DNA of 64,000 nt from Candidatus Rifleibacterium amylolyticum (GCA_009917695.1 JAACJG010000015.1:1-64000), one strand, 5' to 3'; counted from the stretch's first letter, positions 1 to 8,370 are shown. The notes: generated by a model from the letters alone, not told the origin. Made by a program: numbers and translations.

Positions 1-73
<73 letters not shown>

Positions 74-95
74 AATTATTGAAATCTGATACCGT

Positions 96-151
96 GAGAT
101 TGCTTCGTCGTTCTGCGTAGCTTTACGTGTAGCAGAACTCCTCGCAATGAC
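96..151. repeat. REP-like palindrome inside the 16S leader
   Basis: The sequence begins GAGATTGCTTCGTCG and ends CCTCGCAATGAC, enclosing an inner inverted repeat TTCTGC/GCAGAA. Both outer arms recur at 43321-43434, so this is a dispersed repeat. Here it sits between the rRNA promoter and the mature 16S 5' end, so it would be transcribed in every pre-rRNA. Confidence 0.75.
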
Positions 152-347
152 ACCGAATCAGAAGTTCTCATTATAGGATAGTTGATCTATTCAAGATTCA
201 ACGTTTATAAACATCACATTTTCTGTGATGCTCAAAGGATCTCATTAACTTAATAACAAGACCCGCTTGGCGTCATAATAAGTCTTCTGATCTTATTCTC
301 AATGAGCTTCGGGCTTTTTTGGCCCGTCCTGCCGGGGCAGGAAGTTC

Positions 348-376
348 ATCTTACCAAAAACCCATCGCCAAGTCAA
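348..376 (-). promoter_or_regulatory. Candidate rRNA operon promoter
   Basis: On the minus strand a -35 box TTGACT (371-376) is followed after exactly 17 bp by TAAGAT (348-353). The predicted start near 341 gives a leader of about 265 nt before 16S. The leader contains GC-rich hairpins (about 308-342), a dyad catcacagaaaatgtgatg preceded by TCCTTTGAGC that loosely resembles a boxA antitermination site, and a REP-like palindrome. An rRNA promoter must lie here, but another site in the gap could be used instead. Confidence 0.5.
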
Positions 377-457
377 CTATATTTTTAATATTTTTCGTTT
401 TTTTGTGTTTATCTACAGAGTATCGAAAATCCCTGTATATCAGTTTATCTGACAAAT

Positions 458-489
458 AAAAAGCGGCAGCATCAAAAGTATGCTGCCGC
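458..489 (-). terminator. Intrinsic terminator of the thioredoxin-like gene
   Basis: A perfect 10-bp stem GCGGCAGCAT/ATGCTGCCGC with a 7-nt loop is followed on the minus strand by TTTTTATTTG. It lies 22 bp beyond the stop of the 512-1093 gene. Confidence 0.85.
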
Positions 490-511
490 CGGGCGCGGTA
501 CCGTTTAAAGC

Positions 512-1093
512 TCAGCTTCCGAGCAGTTCCTTGATTTTGCCTTCGATCAGGTTAATGTCGGCAGGGCGAAAACCAGCATGAATAAATGCAATCAGACCAT
601 CTTTATCGATGATGACAGAACTGGGAGTGAACGAAAAACCATATTTTTCAGGAACTGAAAAAATCGGATCAAGAAGAACCGGGTAATTTATATTATTATG
701 AGCCGCCCAGGATACCAGCATTGGCTTACCAAGCAGATCAACTCCAACTGCGATAACATTAACCCTGTCACCATAGGTCGCCTTGAGCTCCTGAAGGGCT
801 TTGGCCTCCTGGAGACATGAATAACAGGCGCTCTGAATGAAGAAAAGAATAATGGGCTTACCCAGATAGTCTTTGAGATGTTCCATTTTGTCGGTAGACA
901 GGTTTGGCAGAGAAAATTCAGGGGCTTTGTCGCCAATTTTGAGTTCAACTTCTGGCTCGAGCAATTCTTCGCCCTCACCTATCGTTACCATACTGGTCGG
1001 GATCTTGCTGTCGGCGGCAAAAACCTGACACACGCCTGATGCCATGATAAAGCCAACAAGAAGCAGATAAAATACTGTTTTGCGCATAATCAT
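512..1093 (-). CDS. TlpA/AhpC-like exported thiol-disulfide protein
   Basis: A 193-aa protein with an N-terminal signal peptide (hydrophobic core at residues 6-26, AxA-like cleavage before ADSK) and a thioredoxin fold of the AhpC/TSA-TlpA-ResA type. The redox motif is C90-Y-S-C93, preceded by the strand IILFF, and a cis-Pro region TPSSVIIDKDG follows. Such proteins act in the periplasm as reductants for c-type cytochrome or other cysteine proteins. The spacer YS is not the common PC/PP pair, so the substrate cannot be inferred. The gene stands alone between the rRNA operon and a terminator. The first ATG has AAGGAGA 4 bp upstream; the ATG two codons later is an alternative start. Confidence 0.85.
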   Translation of the reverse strand: MIMRKTVFYLLLVGFIMASGVCQVFAADSKIPTSMVTIGEGEELLEPEVELKIGDKAPEFSLPNLSTDKMEHLKDYLGKPIILFFIQSACYSCLQEAKALQELKATYGDRVNVIAVGVDLLGKPMLVSWAAHNNINYPVLLDPIFSVPEKYGFSFTPSSVIIDKDGLIAFIHAGFRPADINLIEGKIKELLGS

Positions 1094-1167
1094 ACGATCT
1101 CCTTAACTCTGGGCAATCTGCATGGAGTCTATCACATAAACTGGCTGTTGGCAAACTCATACCGACT

Positions 1168-1206
1168 AAAAAAGCATCAGCCAGAATCAATATTCTGGCT
1201 GATGCG
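1168..1206 (-). terminator. Intrinsic terminator of the cPGS-like operon
   Basis: A perfect 14-bp stem GCATCAGCCAGAAT/ATTCTGGCTGATGC is followed on the minus strand by TTTTTTAG. It lies 17 bp after the stop codon of the GTPase gene. Confidence 0.9.
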
Positions 1207-1222
1207 GCGGGATCAGTTAAAA

Positions 1223-2563
1223 TTACTTTTTAGAAGCTTTTTTGGCTTTCTTCTTAACGAATTCACCGACAAGATCAGCAATGGTAGGATTACCAATTTC
1301 CTGAAGTTCATAACCGACGCGCAGGCAGGGCTTTTTAACCTTAACCACACGTGTCAGATCGATCGGTGTGGCTGATACGATAACGTCGCAGTCACATGAA
1401 TTGAGGGTCTTTTCAAGGTCGGCTACCTGTTTGGCGCCATATCCGAGAGCAGGAACCAGATCGCCAATGTGAGGATATTTATTGAGAGCGGCCAGGATGG
1501 AACCCTTGAAGAAGGGCTTGGGATCTACAATCTCGCCGGCTCCGTAGCGCAGAGCTGCGACAATACCGGCGCCAATAGTCATTTCACCGTGAGTTAAAGT
1601 CGGACCATCTTCAACGACCACGACTCTCTTGCCTCTGATCTTTTCCCAGCCTTCGACAAAGATCGGACTGGCGGCTTCGACAATGCGGCAGTTCGGGTTC
1701 ATATACATGACGTTTTCCCGCACTTCATTGACGTTTTCGGGATATGCAGAATCAATTTTATTGATTACTACTACATCAGCAGTGTAGATATTGGCTTCGC
1801 CCGGGTGATAAGCCATTTCATGGCCGGGGCGATGCGGGTCTACCACAACGATCTTAAGGTCTGATTCGAAGAATGGCAGGTCGTTATTGCCGCCGTCCCA
1901 GATGATTACATCAGCTTCTTTTTCGGCATTGCGGGCGATTTCTTCATAATCAACGCCAGAATAAATCACGGCGCCCATATCAATATGGGGTTCGTATTCT
2001 TCACGTTCTTCGATGGTGCATTTGTGCTTGTCGAGATCCTTGTAGGTGGCGAAACGCTGGCAGATCTGCTTTTCAAGGTCGCCATAAGGCATTGGGTGCC
2101 TGATTGAAACAACTTTGAGGCCCTGAGCCTTGAGAGCTTTTACAACGGCGCGGGTGGTCTGAGACTTGCCACAACCGGTTCTCACGGCACAAACCGAGAT
2201 AACAGGCTTGCTGCATTTGATGGCAGTCTGATTATAGCCAAGCATTTTGAAAGAGGCGCCAGCTGCAATCACTCTGCTGGCATGATGCATAACATATTCA
2301 TGGGGGACATCGCTGTAGGAAAATACAACTTCATCTACCTTGTGCTTTTTGATGAGATCAAGAAGCTTTTCTTCGGGCTCTATCGGAATGCCTTTGGGGT
2401 AACCTTTGCCTGCCAGAGCAGCCGGATATACGCGGCCTTCGATGTCAGGGATCTGTGTTGCAGTGAATGCGACCACTTCATAACCAGGTTGATTACGATA
2501 AACCATGTTAAAATTGTGGAAGTCGCGCCCGGCGGCGCCCATGATGATAGTTTTAATTGCCAT
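1223..2563 (-). CDS. Cyclic 2,3-diphosphoglycerate synthetase-like GTPase
   Basis: A 446-aa soluble protein of the family that includes archaeal cyclic 2,3-diphosphoglycerate synthetase (COG2403-type predicted GTPases). An N-terminal Rossmann-like segment (MAIKTIIMGAAGRDFHNFN) is followed by a P-loop domain with AVRTGCGKS near residues 126-134. DVIIWDGGNND resembles a Walker B region, and VVVINKID is an NKxD-type guanine-recognition motif. In archaea the enzyme closes 2,3-diphosphoglycerate into its cyclic form; most bacterial members have no assigned substrate. A Lys-rich tail closes the protein. It is preceded by an FmdB-type zinc-ribbon gene 60 bp upstream, probably co-transcribed from the promoter at 2932-2960. 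AAAGGA lies 7 bp before the start. Confidence 0.85.
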   Translation of the reverse strand: MAIKTIIMGAAGRDFHNFNMVYRNQPGYEVVAFTATQIPDIEGRVYPAALAGKGYPKGIPIEPEEKLLDLIKKHKVDEVVFSYSDVPHEYVMHHASRVIAAGASFKMLGYNQTAIKCSKPVISVCAVRTGCGKSQTTRAVVKALKAQGLKVVSIRHPMPYGDLEKQICQRFATYKDLDKHKCTIEEREEYEPHIDMGAVIYSGVDYEEIARNAEKEADVIIWDGGNNDLPFFESDLKIVVVDPHRPGHEMAYHPGEANIYTADVVVINKIDSAYPENVNEVRENVMYMNPNCRIVEAASPIFVEGWEKIRGKRVVVVEDGPTLTHGEMTIGAGIVAALRYGAGEIVDPKPFFKGSILAALNKYPHIGDLVPALGYGAKQVADLEKTLNSCDCDVIVSATPIDLTRVVKVKKPCLRVGYELQEIGNPTIADLVGEFVKKKAKKASKK

Positions 2564-2623
2564 ACAAACATCCTTTATAATGATTTTTTTCCTCAGCCAA
2601 CATTTACGCTGACCGGGGGCATT

Positions 2624-2851
2624 TCAGTGACCACAGGTTGAACATGAACCCGATGAACAAGAAGAGCAGGACGAACCAGAATGGCTGTCATGGTCGTTTT
2701 CATCACGGCTGGTAGCAAAAGCAGACATTTTCTTTTTGATATTCCTGCTTGAACAAAATTCGCATTTAATCTGACTCAAGTCGTCTTTAAGCGAACAAAG
2801 CTTGTCGAAACACTTTTGACAATCGATACAGATAAATTCATAGATCGGCAT
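2624..2851 (-). CDS. FmdB-family zinc-ribbon protein
   Basis: A 75-aa protein that opens with the FmdB hallmark MPIYEFICIDC and has a second CxxC (CEFC) about 25 residues later, forming a zinc ribbon. The tail is extremely Ser/Cys-rich (CSSCSSGSCSTCGH), as in many FmdB proteins, and may bind metal. Function is not established for the family. The start has a strong GGAGG 6 bp upstream. It lies just before the cPGS-like GTPase and is likely co-transcribed with it. A second, different zinc-ribbon protein is at 45511-45774. Confidence 0.85.
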   Translation of the reverse strand: MPIYEFICIDCQKCFDKLCSLKDDLSQIKCEFCSSRNIKKKMSAFATSRDENDHDSHSGSSCSSCSSGSCSTCGH

Positions 2852-2931
2852 TTTAAGCCTCCAGACTTAGTCATTTGCCTGACAGGTTCCGATTTCCACA
2901 TCCTGGCAAAAATATGCTCAGGCACGCAGGC

Positions 2932-2960
2932 ATGCTATCATGCTAATTGATAACAGTCAA
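2932..2960 (-). promoter_or_regulatory. Candidate promoter for the FmdB/cPGS-like operon
   Basis: On the minus strand TTGACT (2955-2960), a 17-bp spacer and TAGCAT (2932-2937) precede the FmdB gene by about 80 bp. The match is good at -35 and moderate at -10. Confidence 0.5.
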
Positions 2961-2996
2961 ACATGATAATTATCGGCATGAATTCAGGCATAAACA

Positions 2997-4517
2997 TCAA
3001 AGCTCATACTTTTCGATTTTGGCTCGCAGAGTATTGCGGGTAATACCAAGGTGAGCGGCACTCTGCACCTGATTCCACTTATGCATCTCAAGACTCTGGC
3101 GCAGCAGTTCCTTTTCGAACTTTTCCATAACAAACGCATAGGCTTCGCCGGCCTTGCTCTCACGCAATAAAGACTTGACCATAAAACTTATGTCACAGGG
3201 TTCAGAATGTGGGGTCGCTTCGGCTCTAGCTTCTCCGACCATTTCTGAAGCTTCCTGGTCAGCGCCGGGAAACGGGCCTTCCGAAGCTGGTGCTGAAACC
3301 AGCTCAGCCGAGCTCTCGTCATCTTTTTTGTGACGGACATTGCCGCCCAGTCGAACTTCTACCGGCAGATGTTCAGGCAAAATGATCTGATCGCGACTCA
3401 GCGTATACGACTGTTCAACCGCATTGCGCAGTTCACGAACATTGCCTGGCCAGGAATAGGCAGCCAATACTGCGATAGTTTCTTCAGAAAGAGTTTTCGG
3501 AGTGCCACGACGTTGTGCGGCCAGAATCGAGCAGAAATAACGGGCCAGCAAAGGAATATCTTCGGGGCGTTCGCGCAGAGAAGGCAGTTTGATTTCGATT
3601 ACCTTGATGCGATGATAAAGGTCTTCGCGGAAACGCCCATCAACTATGGATTTGCGCAGATCCTTATTGGTTGCTGCAATTATTCGCACATCGACGCTGA
3701 TGCGTTTATTGCCGCCAACTCTGACAATTTCGCGTTCTTCGAGAACACGCAACAGCTTGGCCTGCATTTCCAGATTCATGTCGCCGATTTCATCAAGAAA
3801 AATCGTGCCACCCTGAGCCAGTTCGAACATCCCTGGTTTGGCTGCTGCAGCGCCGGTAAAAGCTCCCTTTTCATAACCAAAGAGCTCTGATTCCATGAGA
3901 CTCTCATTGATTGCCGTGCAGTTTATCGCCCAGAACGGTTTTTGTGAGCGCCGGGAATTATAATGTATGGCCTGGGCAACCAGTTCTTTGCCTGAGCCTG
4001 ATTCACCAGTGACCAGTACGGTGACATCTTCTTCAGAGACCTTACCTATAAGCTTGTATACTTCCTGCATTGCAGGACTGTTGCCTTTGAGACCGCTTGA
4101 TTTGGGGGCCTGGGCAATAACCTCGGCGGTGCGCCCGGCGTTTCTGGCGCTGAGCCCACGCGAAATCAGCAGCAGACATTCATCGATATTAAACGGTTTG
4201 CTGAGAAAGTCGTAAGCGCCGAGCTTCATTGCGCTGATGGTGGTTTCCATGTCTGTATAAGCAGTCATGACAATGACCTGAGCATCAGGATCGATTTCGC
4301 GAATGTGCTCAAGAACCTTTAGACCGTCCATTTCAGGCATACGAATATCGACAAGCACGATGTCAGGATGAAAAGTCTTATATAAATTGAGACCCTTCAT
4401 ACCGTTTTCAGCAAGCGCCACCTGGTAACCTGCCTTCTGCAGAGCTTTTTCAAAAGCCCAGCGGACACTGTGCTCGTCGTCGATTACCAGAATCTTTGCA
4501 TTAGCAGTCATATTCAA
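2997..4517 (-). CDS. NtrC-family sigma-54-dependent response regulator
   Basis: A 506-aa protein with a receiver domain (residues 7-120, phosphoacceptor Asp57 in IVLVDIRMP, acidic pocket DDE), a sigma-54 AAA+ domain (about 145-380) and a C-terminal Fis-type helix-turn-helix. The AAA+ domain has Walker A GESGSGKE at 171-178, the sigma-54-contacting GAFTGA loop at 218-223 and Walker B LDEIGD at 241-246. A long acidic, low-complexity linker (about 390-450) separates the AAA+ domain from the HTH. Its start overlaps the stop of the RNase Z gene by 4 bp (ATGA), so the two are translationally coupled. No histidine kinase is adjacent. Its targets are unknown, but a perfect sigma-54 element occurs in this window at 42955-42971. 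Confidence 0.95.
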   Translation of the reverse strand: MNMTANAKILVIDDEHSVRWAFEKALQKAGYQVALAENGMKGLNLYKTFHPDIVLVDIRMPEMDGLKVLEHIREIDPDAQVIVMTAYTDMETTISAMKLGAYDFLSKPFNIDECLLLISRGLSARNAGRTAEVIAQAPKSSGLKGNSPAMQEVYKLIGKVSEEDVTVLVTGESGSGKELVAQAIHYNSRRSQKPFWAINCTAINESLMESELFGYEKGAFTGAAAAKPGMFELAQGGTIFLDEIGDMNLEMQAKLLRVLEEREIVRVGGNKRISVDVRIIAATNKDLRKSIVDGRFREDLYHRIKVIEIKLPSLRERPEDIPLLARYFCSILAAQRRGTPKTLSEETIAVLAAYSWPGNVRELRNAVEQSYTLSRDQIILPEHLPVEVRLGGNVRHKKDDESSAELVSAPASEGPFPGADQEASEMVGEARAEATPHSEPCDISFMVKSLLRESKAGEAYAFVMEKFEKELLRQSLEMHKWNQVQSAAHLGITRNTLRAKIEKYEL

Positions 4518-5476
4518 CTCCTGGTGAGAGAATTCTCTTCGCTACTTTTATCTTTTGTTTTCTCTCTGCGCTTCCTACGTCGCCAGCTGCCTTCATTCGC
4601 CGTATCCATTATTGTATCGCCGTACAGAACCAGAACCTTGCAACCGGGGTTGATGCGGTCTCTGGCGGCATTTATTTTTTCGCGTAATTCATCAAGATTA
4701 TATCGCAACGAAGTGTGAAAAAGGAGCAAGGTCTCGACCCGAGCCATTTTCGCGCTTTCAAGCACCTCATCCAGGAATGAATGCTGCTGAAAATTACGCT
4801 CATCATCATCGCTGCTCAAGTAAGTACATTCATGGCACAGGAAAAGGCTTTCGCTGACCAGAGACGGCTCAATTGGTCTGGAATCGCCGCCATAAGAAAA
4901 AATTATTTTTTCAAACTCTGTGGCAATTTCATCTTTTCCTTTTGTCCAGACGATCTGGTTAAGGTCTCGCTGAGAAAAACCTTCATATTCAGCTTTCAGC
5001 CGCCTGCGTTTTTCGATGATGTTGTATCCAAGGCTCAGCTGACGTTGGGAGTGCTCGGTGCGAAAAGTCCTGATAAATACTTTACTGCGCTGATCTTCGA
5101 GCATTATTTCTTCATCGGCGTCCACGGGAATCCACTCGAGGTCAAACGAGAGAGCCTTCTGGGTTCTTGCCAGATAGTCCATGATGAATTCGATCAACTT
5201 GTTGTTTTTTGGAATGTATATCTTGAGAGAGGCTGTTTGATCGCCGGCTCCAAGGTTTCTGATGTTCAACAGGTTTACCAGGCCGGCAATATGGTCGGCA
5301 TGACCGTGTGAAAGAAAGATTCTGCGAATTCCAAATACCCGGTTGCAAAGGCTGGTAGCGACACCCTCGCCCGCATCAAAAAGGATGTTGAAGCGACGAT
5401 GATACAGCCAGGTTGAAAAAAGAGCTCTTGAGAACCCGCAAAGTTGATCTTGAAGTGGGAATTGTGGGGTTGTCAT
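4514..5476 (-). CDS. rnz: Ribonuclease Z-like metallo-beta-lactamase-fold nuclease
   Basis: A 320-aa protein with the metallo-beta-lactamase motif SHGHADH (residues 56-62), FDAGEG upstream, and the RNase Z signatures GGDSRP, HECTY and a C-terminal LLFHTSLRY, which supply the remaining zinc ligands. RNase Z cleaves the 3' trailer of tRNA precursors. The usual THLHGDH is HGHADH here and the exosite region is not obvious, so a related nuclease is possible. The C-terminus is strongly basic (RRRKRR). The longest frame starts 17 codons earlier, but GGAAGGA 6 bp before the ATG at 5476 decides the start. It overlaps the NtrC-type regulator by 4 bp. Confidence 0.85.
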   Translation of the reverse strand: MTTPQFPLQDQLCGFSRALFSTWLYHRRFNILFDAGEGVATSLCNRVFGIRRIFLSHGHADHIAGLVNLLNIRNLGAGDQTASLKIYIPKNNKLIEFIMDYLARTQKALSFDLEWIPVDADEEIMLEDQRSKVFIRTFRTEHSQRQLSLGYNIIEKRRRLKAEYEGFSQRDLNQIVWTKGKDEIATEFEKIIFSYGGDSRPIEPSLVSESLFLCHECTYLSSDDDERNFQQHSFLDEVLESAKMARVETLLLFHTSLRYNLDELREKINAARDRINPGCKVLVLYGDTIMDTANEGSWRRRKRREKTKDKSSEENSLTRS

Positions 5477-5629
5477 TAAAATCCTTCCAATATTTATCGC
5501 CCGCGAGGCCTGCTTAAAATAACACAATAATGCTATTCTATTCCATTATTTTGACAGAGATAGAAAGTAATTTACCTGCAGGCAGGGTTGTGTTACCTTT
5601 TAAGCATAAAACTACGGGAGGCAAAAGCG

Positions 5630-6073
5630 TTGAACAGCCCAAAACTCAAAGAACAGATCGAATCAAAGCTTAAAGTCTATATCAAGCGATTCATAAGATA
5701 TTCGTCATTCTCGCATCTGACCAGCGAGCGCAAAGAAATACTGGCCGGCACTTTCGTCTATCTTAAAGACGATCATGATCTGATTCCAGATGATGTTCCC
5801 AACATTGGCTATCTCGATGATCTGATGGTTTTTGTAGAAGCAGCCAAGCATTTTATCTCTACCGGAGCTCCAGTTGCAGGTGTGTGCAACGCCGAGGAAG
5901 TGCTTGACGACCTGCATTTTGTCCAGAAAAATGCTGGACTGATGTTTGGGGACTCACATTTTTCGATCGATACGATAAAAAAACTCGGCCAGAAACATAT
6001 AGGTGAACTTGCCACGCTGGCTGAAGAGATCAAGTCCAAATATTCAGAACTGGGAGACCTCGAAAATGAATAA
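5630..6073 (+). CDS. DUF1232 (YkvA-like) protein
   Basis: A 147-aa protein. Residues about 40-80 carry the DUF1232 pattern: a helix, then YLKDDHDLIPDDVPNIGYLDDLMVF, matching the family core YLxxPxDLIPDxIPxxGxLDD. Function of the family is unknown; members are often membrane-associated. The C-terminal half is predicted helical with no recognised domain. The start is taken as TTG at 5630 because GGGAGG lies 8 bp upstream; an upstream in-frame TTG at 5588 lacks such a site. The gene overlaps the next one by 8 bp, so they form an operon. Confidence 0.75.
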   Translation: MNSPKLKEQIESKLKVYIKRFIRYSSFSHLTSERKEILAGTFVYLKDDHDLIPDDVPNIGYLDDLMVFVEAAKHFISTGAPVAGVCNAEEVLDDLHFVQKNAGLMFGDSHFSIDTIKKLGQKHIGELATLAEEIKSKYSELGDLENE

Positions 6074-6725
6074 AAGCAGGCTTTTTTACTGTCTGATGGC
6101 GATCATGATTCTTCTGGCATTTTCGACAACTGCCACAGCCGAGGAACTCTTTACACCAATAGCCGATATTATCGCCAGTCCCGACAATTATTCCGGCAAG
6201 TTTGTATCAGTGTACGGACACTACTCGGGCTGGAAAAATGCGCCCGGCAGTCCGCCGGTCAGCCGCTCGGACTGGGTGCTCTGCGACGAAAACAACAAGG
6301 CAATCTACTGCACCGGCACCATCCCCCAGGATGCTGAAACTGGAGCGCCCGAGACATTCTGGCGGCCGCTGTCGATTCTTGCCACTGTGAAAGTCGCAAA
6401 TGGCATGCCTTATCTTGAAGTCAAGCAGCTCAAAGCAATCAAACCAGGCGTAGAAAAAATGGTATCAGTTGCCCAGATTCTCTTCTCGCCAATCGAGATG
6501 CAGGGCCAGTATGTTGGCCTTCTCGGCGTTCTGGCCAAGGGCTATGGAGTCAAAGGCGACCGTCTTTATCTTCTCGCTGACCCGACAGGCGCTATAAAGA
6601 TTGGCAGAATGCCCAAGCTTTATCCAAAAGGAACCATTCTGCATATTCGCGGCAACGTCAGAACAGACGAAAATGGACTGCCGATGATTGATAATGTCGA
6701 GATAATCAGCGCCAAAGTTAACTGA
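6066..6725 (+). CDS. Exported protein with two OB-fold-like repeats
   Basis: A 219-aa protein with a clear signal peptide (hydrophobic 8-24, cleavage after ATA or TAEE). The mature part contains two related units: IADIIASPDNYSGKFVSVYG at about residue 35 and VAQILFSPIEMQGQYVGLLG at about 140. Each is followed by a beta-rich segment that resembles the tOB/nucleic-acid-binding OB fold of exported bacterial proteins. Ligand is unknown. The ATG overlaps the end of the DUF1232 gene. The longest frame starts upstream inside that gene, but only this start gives a signal peptide. A terminator follows 13 bp after the stop. Confidence 0.7.
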   Translation: MNKSRLFYCLMAIMILLAFSTTATAEELFTPIADIIASPDNYSGKFVSVYGHYSGWKNAPGSPPVSRSDWVLCDENNKAIYCTGTIPQDAETGAPETFWRPLSILATVKVANGMPYLEVKQLKAIKPGVEKMVSVAQILFSPIEMQGQYVGLLGVLAKGYGVKGDRLYLLADPTGAIKIGRMPKLYPKGTILHIRGNVRTDENGLPMIDNVEIISAKVN

Positions 6726-6738
6726 AGAAATCAACGAG

Positions 6739-6770
6739 GGCTGGCTTATTCAACTAAGCCAGCCTTTTTT
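6739..6770 (+). terminator. Intrinsic terminator
   Basis: A perfect 10-bp stem GGCTGGCTTA/TAAGCCAGCC with a 6-nt loop and six T residues follows the OB-fold gene. Confidence 0.95.
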
Positions 6771-6875
6771 GCGCATTTTAGTATGTTTTGCTGGTTCATC
6801 CGTTTCTTGCATACTTTTTACGAGAAATGCCTTTAAAACAGGGCTCTTGGCGGAATTTTGTCGGATGAACCGTTT

Positions 6876-7697
6876 TTATTCTGGTGACTCGGGCAGAGGT
6901 TTCTTTCTGAAACGGCGGAGCAGGCTTAGAATGTTGCGCAACAGACTGAAGGTCAATCCGTAGAGAGCAAAACCCCAGGTGAGGAAAAACAGCGTCATTG
7001 GCGGATTCACCACCAGTGCCACCAGCAGGAGCGCAACAAAAAACTTGCGCTTTCCGCTGGTCTGCGGAGTTTTCTTCATTGCCGGGTATTCAATTGTACT
7101 GACCATCAGAAAAGAAGTGATCGCAACCACGAAAGGAATGACGATGGCAGGAATGCGCAGGAAATTGAAAAACTGCAATTCGAATATAGTCATGGTTGCG
7201 ATAATGCCGGCTCCTGCCGGAATTGGCAACCCGATAAAAACGTCCTGTTTCGAATGCGGAGTAACATTGAACCGTGCCAGGCGCAAGGCGCCACAGATTA
7301 CGAAAATGCCTGATATGACAAGACCAAAAATGCGGTCATGTTCAAGATAACGGGTGTAGACAAGAAAAGCCGGCGAGACACCAAAACTGACAAGATCGGC
7401 AAGAGAGTCGAGTTCCGCGCCGAATCGCGATTCCACCGAAGTCAATCTGGCGAGGCGACCATCGAGAATGTCGAAGATGTTAGCCAGAAGAATCAGCCAG
7501 CCGGCTGCAAGAAACTCACCCTGCGATGTCATGACTATTGATAAATAGCCACAGATGAGGTTCATTGACGTACAGGCATTAGGAAGAATAGAAAGGTGTT
7601 TGCTGCTGAATCGACGGCGTGGCTTTTCGCCAGCCTCTGAATGAGTCTCTGCCTGTGTAGAGGGATTAGCTTCTCTGGCTTCTTCCTGTTCCTGCAT
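6876..7697 (-). CDS. pssA: CDP-diacylglycerol-serine O-phosphatidyltransferase
   Basis: A 273-aa integral membrane enzyme that joins serine to CDP-diacylglycerol to make phosphatidylserine. The CDP-alcohol phosphotransferase signature is complete: DGRLAR, eight residues, then GAELDSLAD, with all three catalytic Asp residues. About six to eight hydrophobic segments follow. A charged N-terminal extension of about 40 residues (QEQEEAREANPSTQ) precedes the first membrane segment. The longest frame starts with GTG at 7736 inside psd; the ATG at 7697, 2 bp after the psd stop, is chosen because it follows the usual coupling pattern, though neither has a strong Shine-Dalgarno. It forms an operon with psd, whose product decarboxylates the phosphatidylserine. 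Confidence 0.9.
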   Translation of the reverse strand: MQEQEEAREANPSTQAETHSEAGEKPRRRFSSKHLSILPNACTSMNLICGYLSIVMTSQGEFLAAGWLILLANIFDILDGRLARLTSVESRFGAELDSLADLVSFGVSPAFLVYTRYLEHDRIFGLVISGIFVICGALRLARFNVTPHSKQDVFIGLPIPAGAGIIATMTIFELQFFNFLRIPAIVIPFVVAITSFLMVSTIEYPAMKKTPQTSGKRKFFVALLLVALVVNPPMTLFFLTWGFALYGLTFSLLRNILSLLRRFRKKPLPESPE

Positions 7698-7699
7698 GT

Positions 7700-8332
7700 T
7701 TATGACCGGCGGGCGATGACGCTGCTGCCACCACACACTCTCTGACCGAGTCTGACTTCAACTCTGGCATCGAGCGGCAAATAAATCTCGGTACGCGAAC
7801 CGAATCGGATGAGACCAAAGCGTTCGCCCGTTTCTACGGTGTTGCCCGGGTTCTTCCAGCAGAGGATACGGCGCGCAATCAGGCCGGCGATCTGTTTGAC
7901 CAGTACGCGGTAGCCTTCTGAACCTTCAATTCCGATAGCGTTTTGTTCGTTGTCTACGGAAGCTTTCGGCTCAAATGCCGGTAGAAACTCGCCTGGGGTA
8001 TAATGACGGTAAGCAACCTTGCCCTTGATCGGCGCGCGATTGATGTGAACGTCGAAGATGGAGAGAAAAATACTGACGCGCTTGGCCGGCCCATCGATAA
8101 ATGGCACATGCTCAACCGAGTCTATGCCAACGATTTTGCCATCGGCCGGAGATACTATCAGGCTGTCGCCCTGCGGAATCTCACGTTCCGGATCGCGGAA
8201 AAAATAGAGAGTAAATGCGGTAGCCAGATAAAACAGACGGCTCAACCAGCGTGATATTGTAGATGAAATAAGGCCAAGACCAAGCAGAGAGCCAGCAATA
8301 AAAAAGCCTTCTCTGTGAATGGGGCTGCGCAT
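7700..8332 (-). CDS. psd: Phosphatidylserine decarboxylase (short, archaeal-type)
   Basis: A 210-aa membrane-associated proenzyme of the short Psd class, converting phosphatidylserine to phosphatidylethanolamine. Visible signatures are the N-terminal hydrophobic segments, LIVSPADGKIVGID, FLSIFDVHINRAPIKGKV and the self-cleavage motif IRFGSRTEIYLP, in which Gly-Ser cleavage creates the pyruvoyl group. AAGGAG lies 9 bp before the ATG and a near-consensus promoter is 40 bp upstream. With pssA it forms a two-gene phosphatidylethanolamine operon. Confidence 0.93.
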   Translation of the reverse strand: MRSPIHREGFFIAGSLLGLGLISSTISRWLSRLFYLATAFTLYFFRDPEREIPQGDSLIVSPADGKIVGIDSVEHVPFIDGPAKRVSIFLSIFDVHINRAPIKGKVAYRHYTPGEFLPAFEPKASVDNEQNAIGIEGSEGYRVLVKQIAGLIARRILCWKNPGNTVETGERFGLIRFGSRTEIYLPLDARVEVRLGQRVCGGSSVIARRS

Positions 8333-8370
8333 GCGTCAGTCTCCTTAATTAGACAATAGTAATATCGGGC

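Noticed and set aside
5551-5580. TTGACA at 5551 as the promoter of the DUF1232 gene
   Set aside because: The -35 is perfect but no acceptable -10 lies at 16-18 bp, so no promoter was called.
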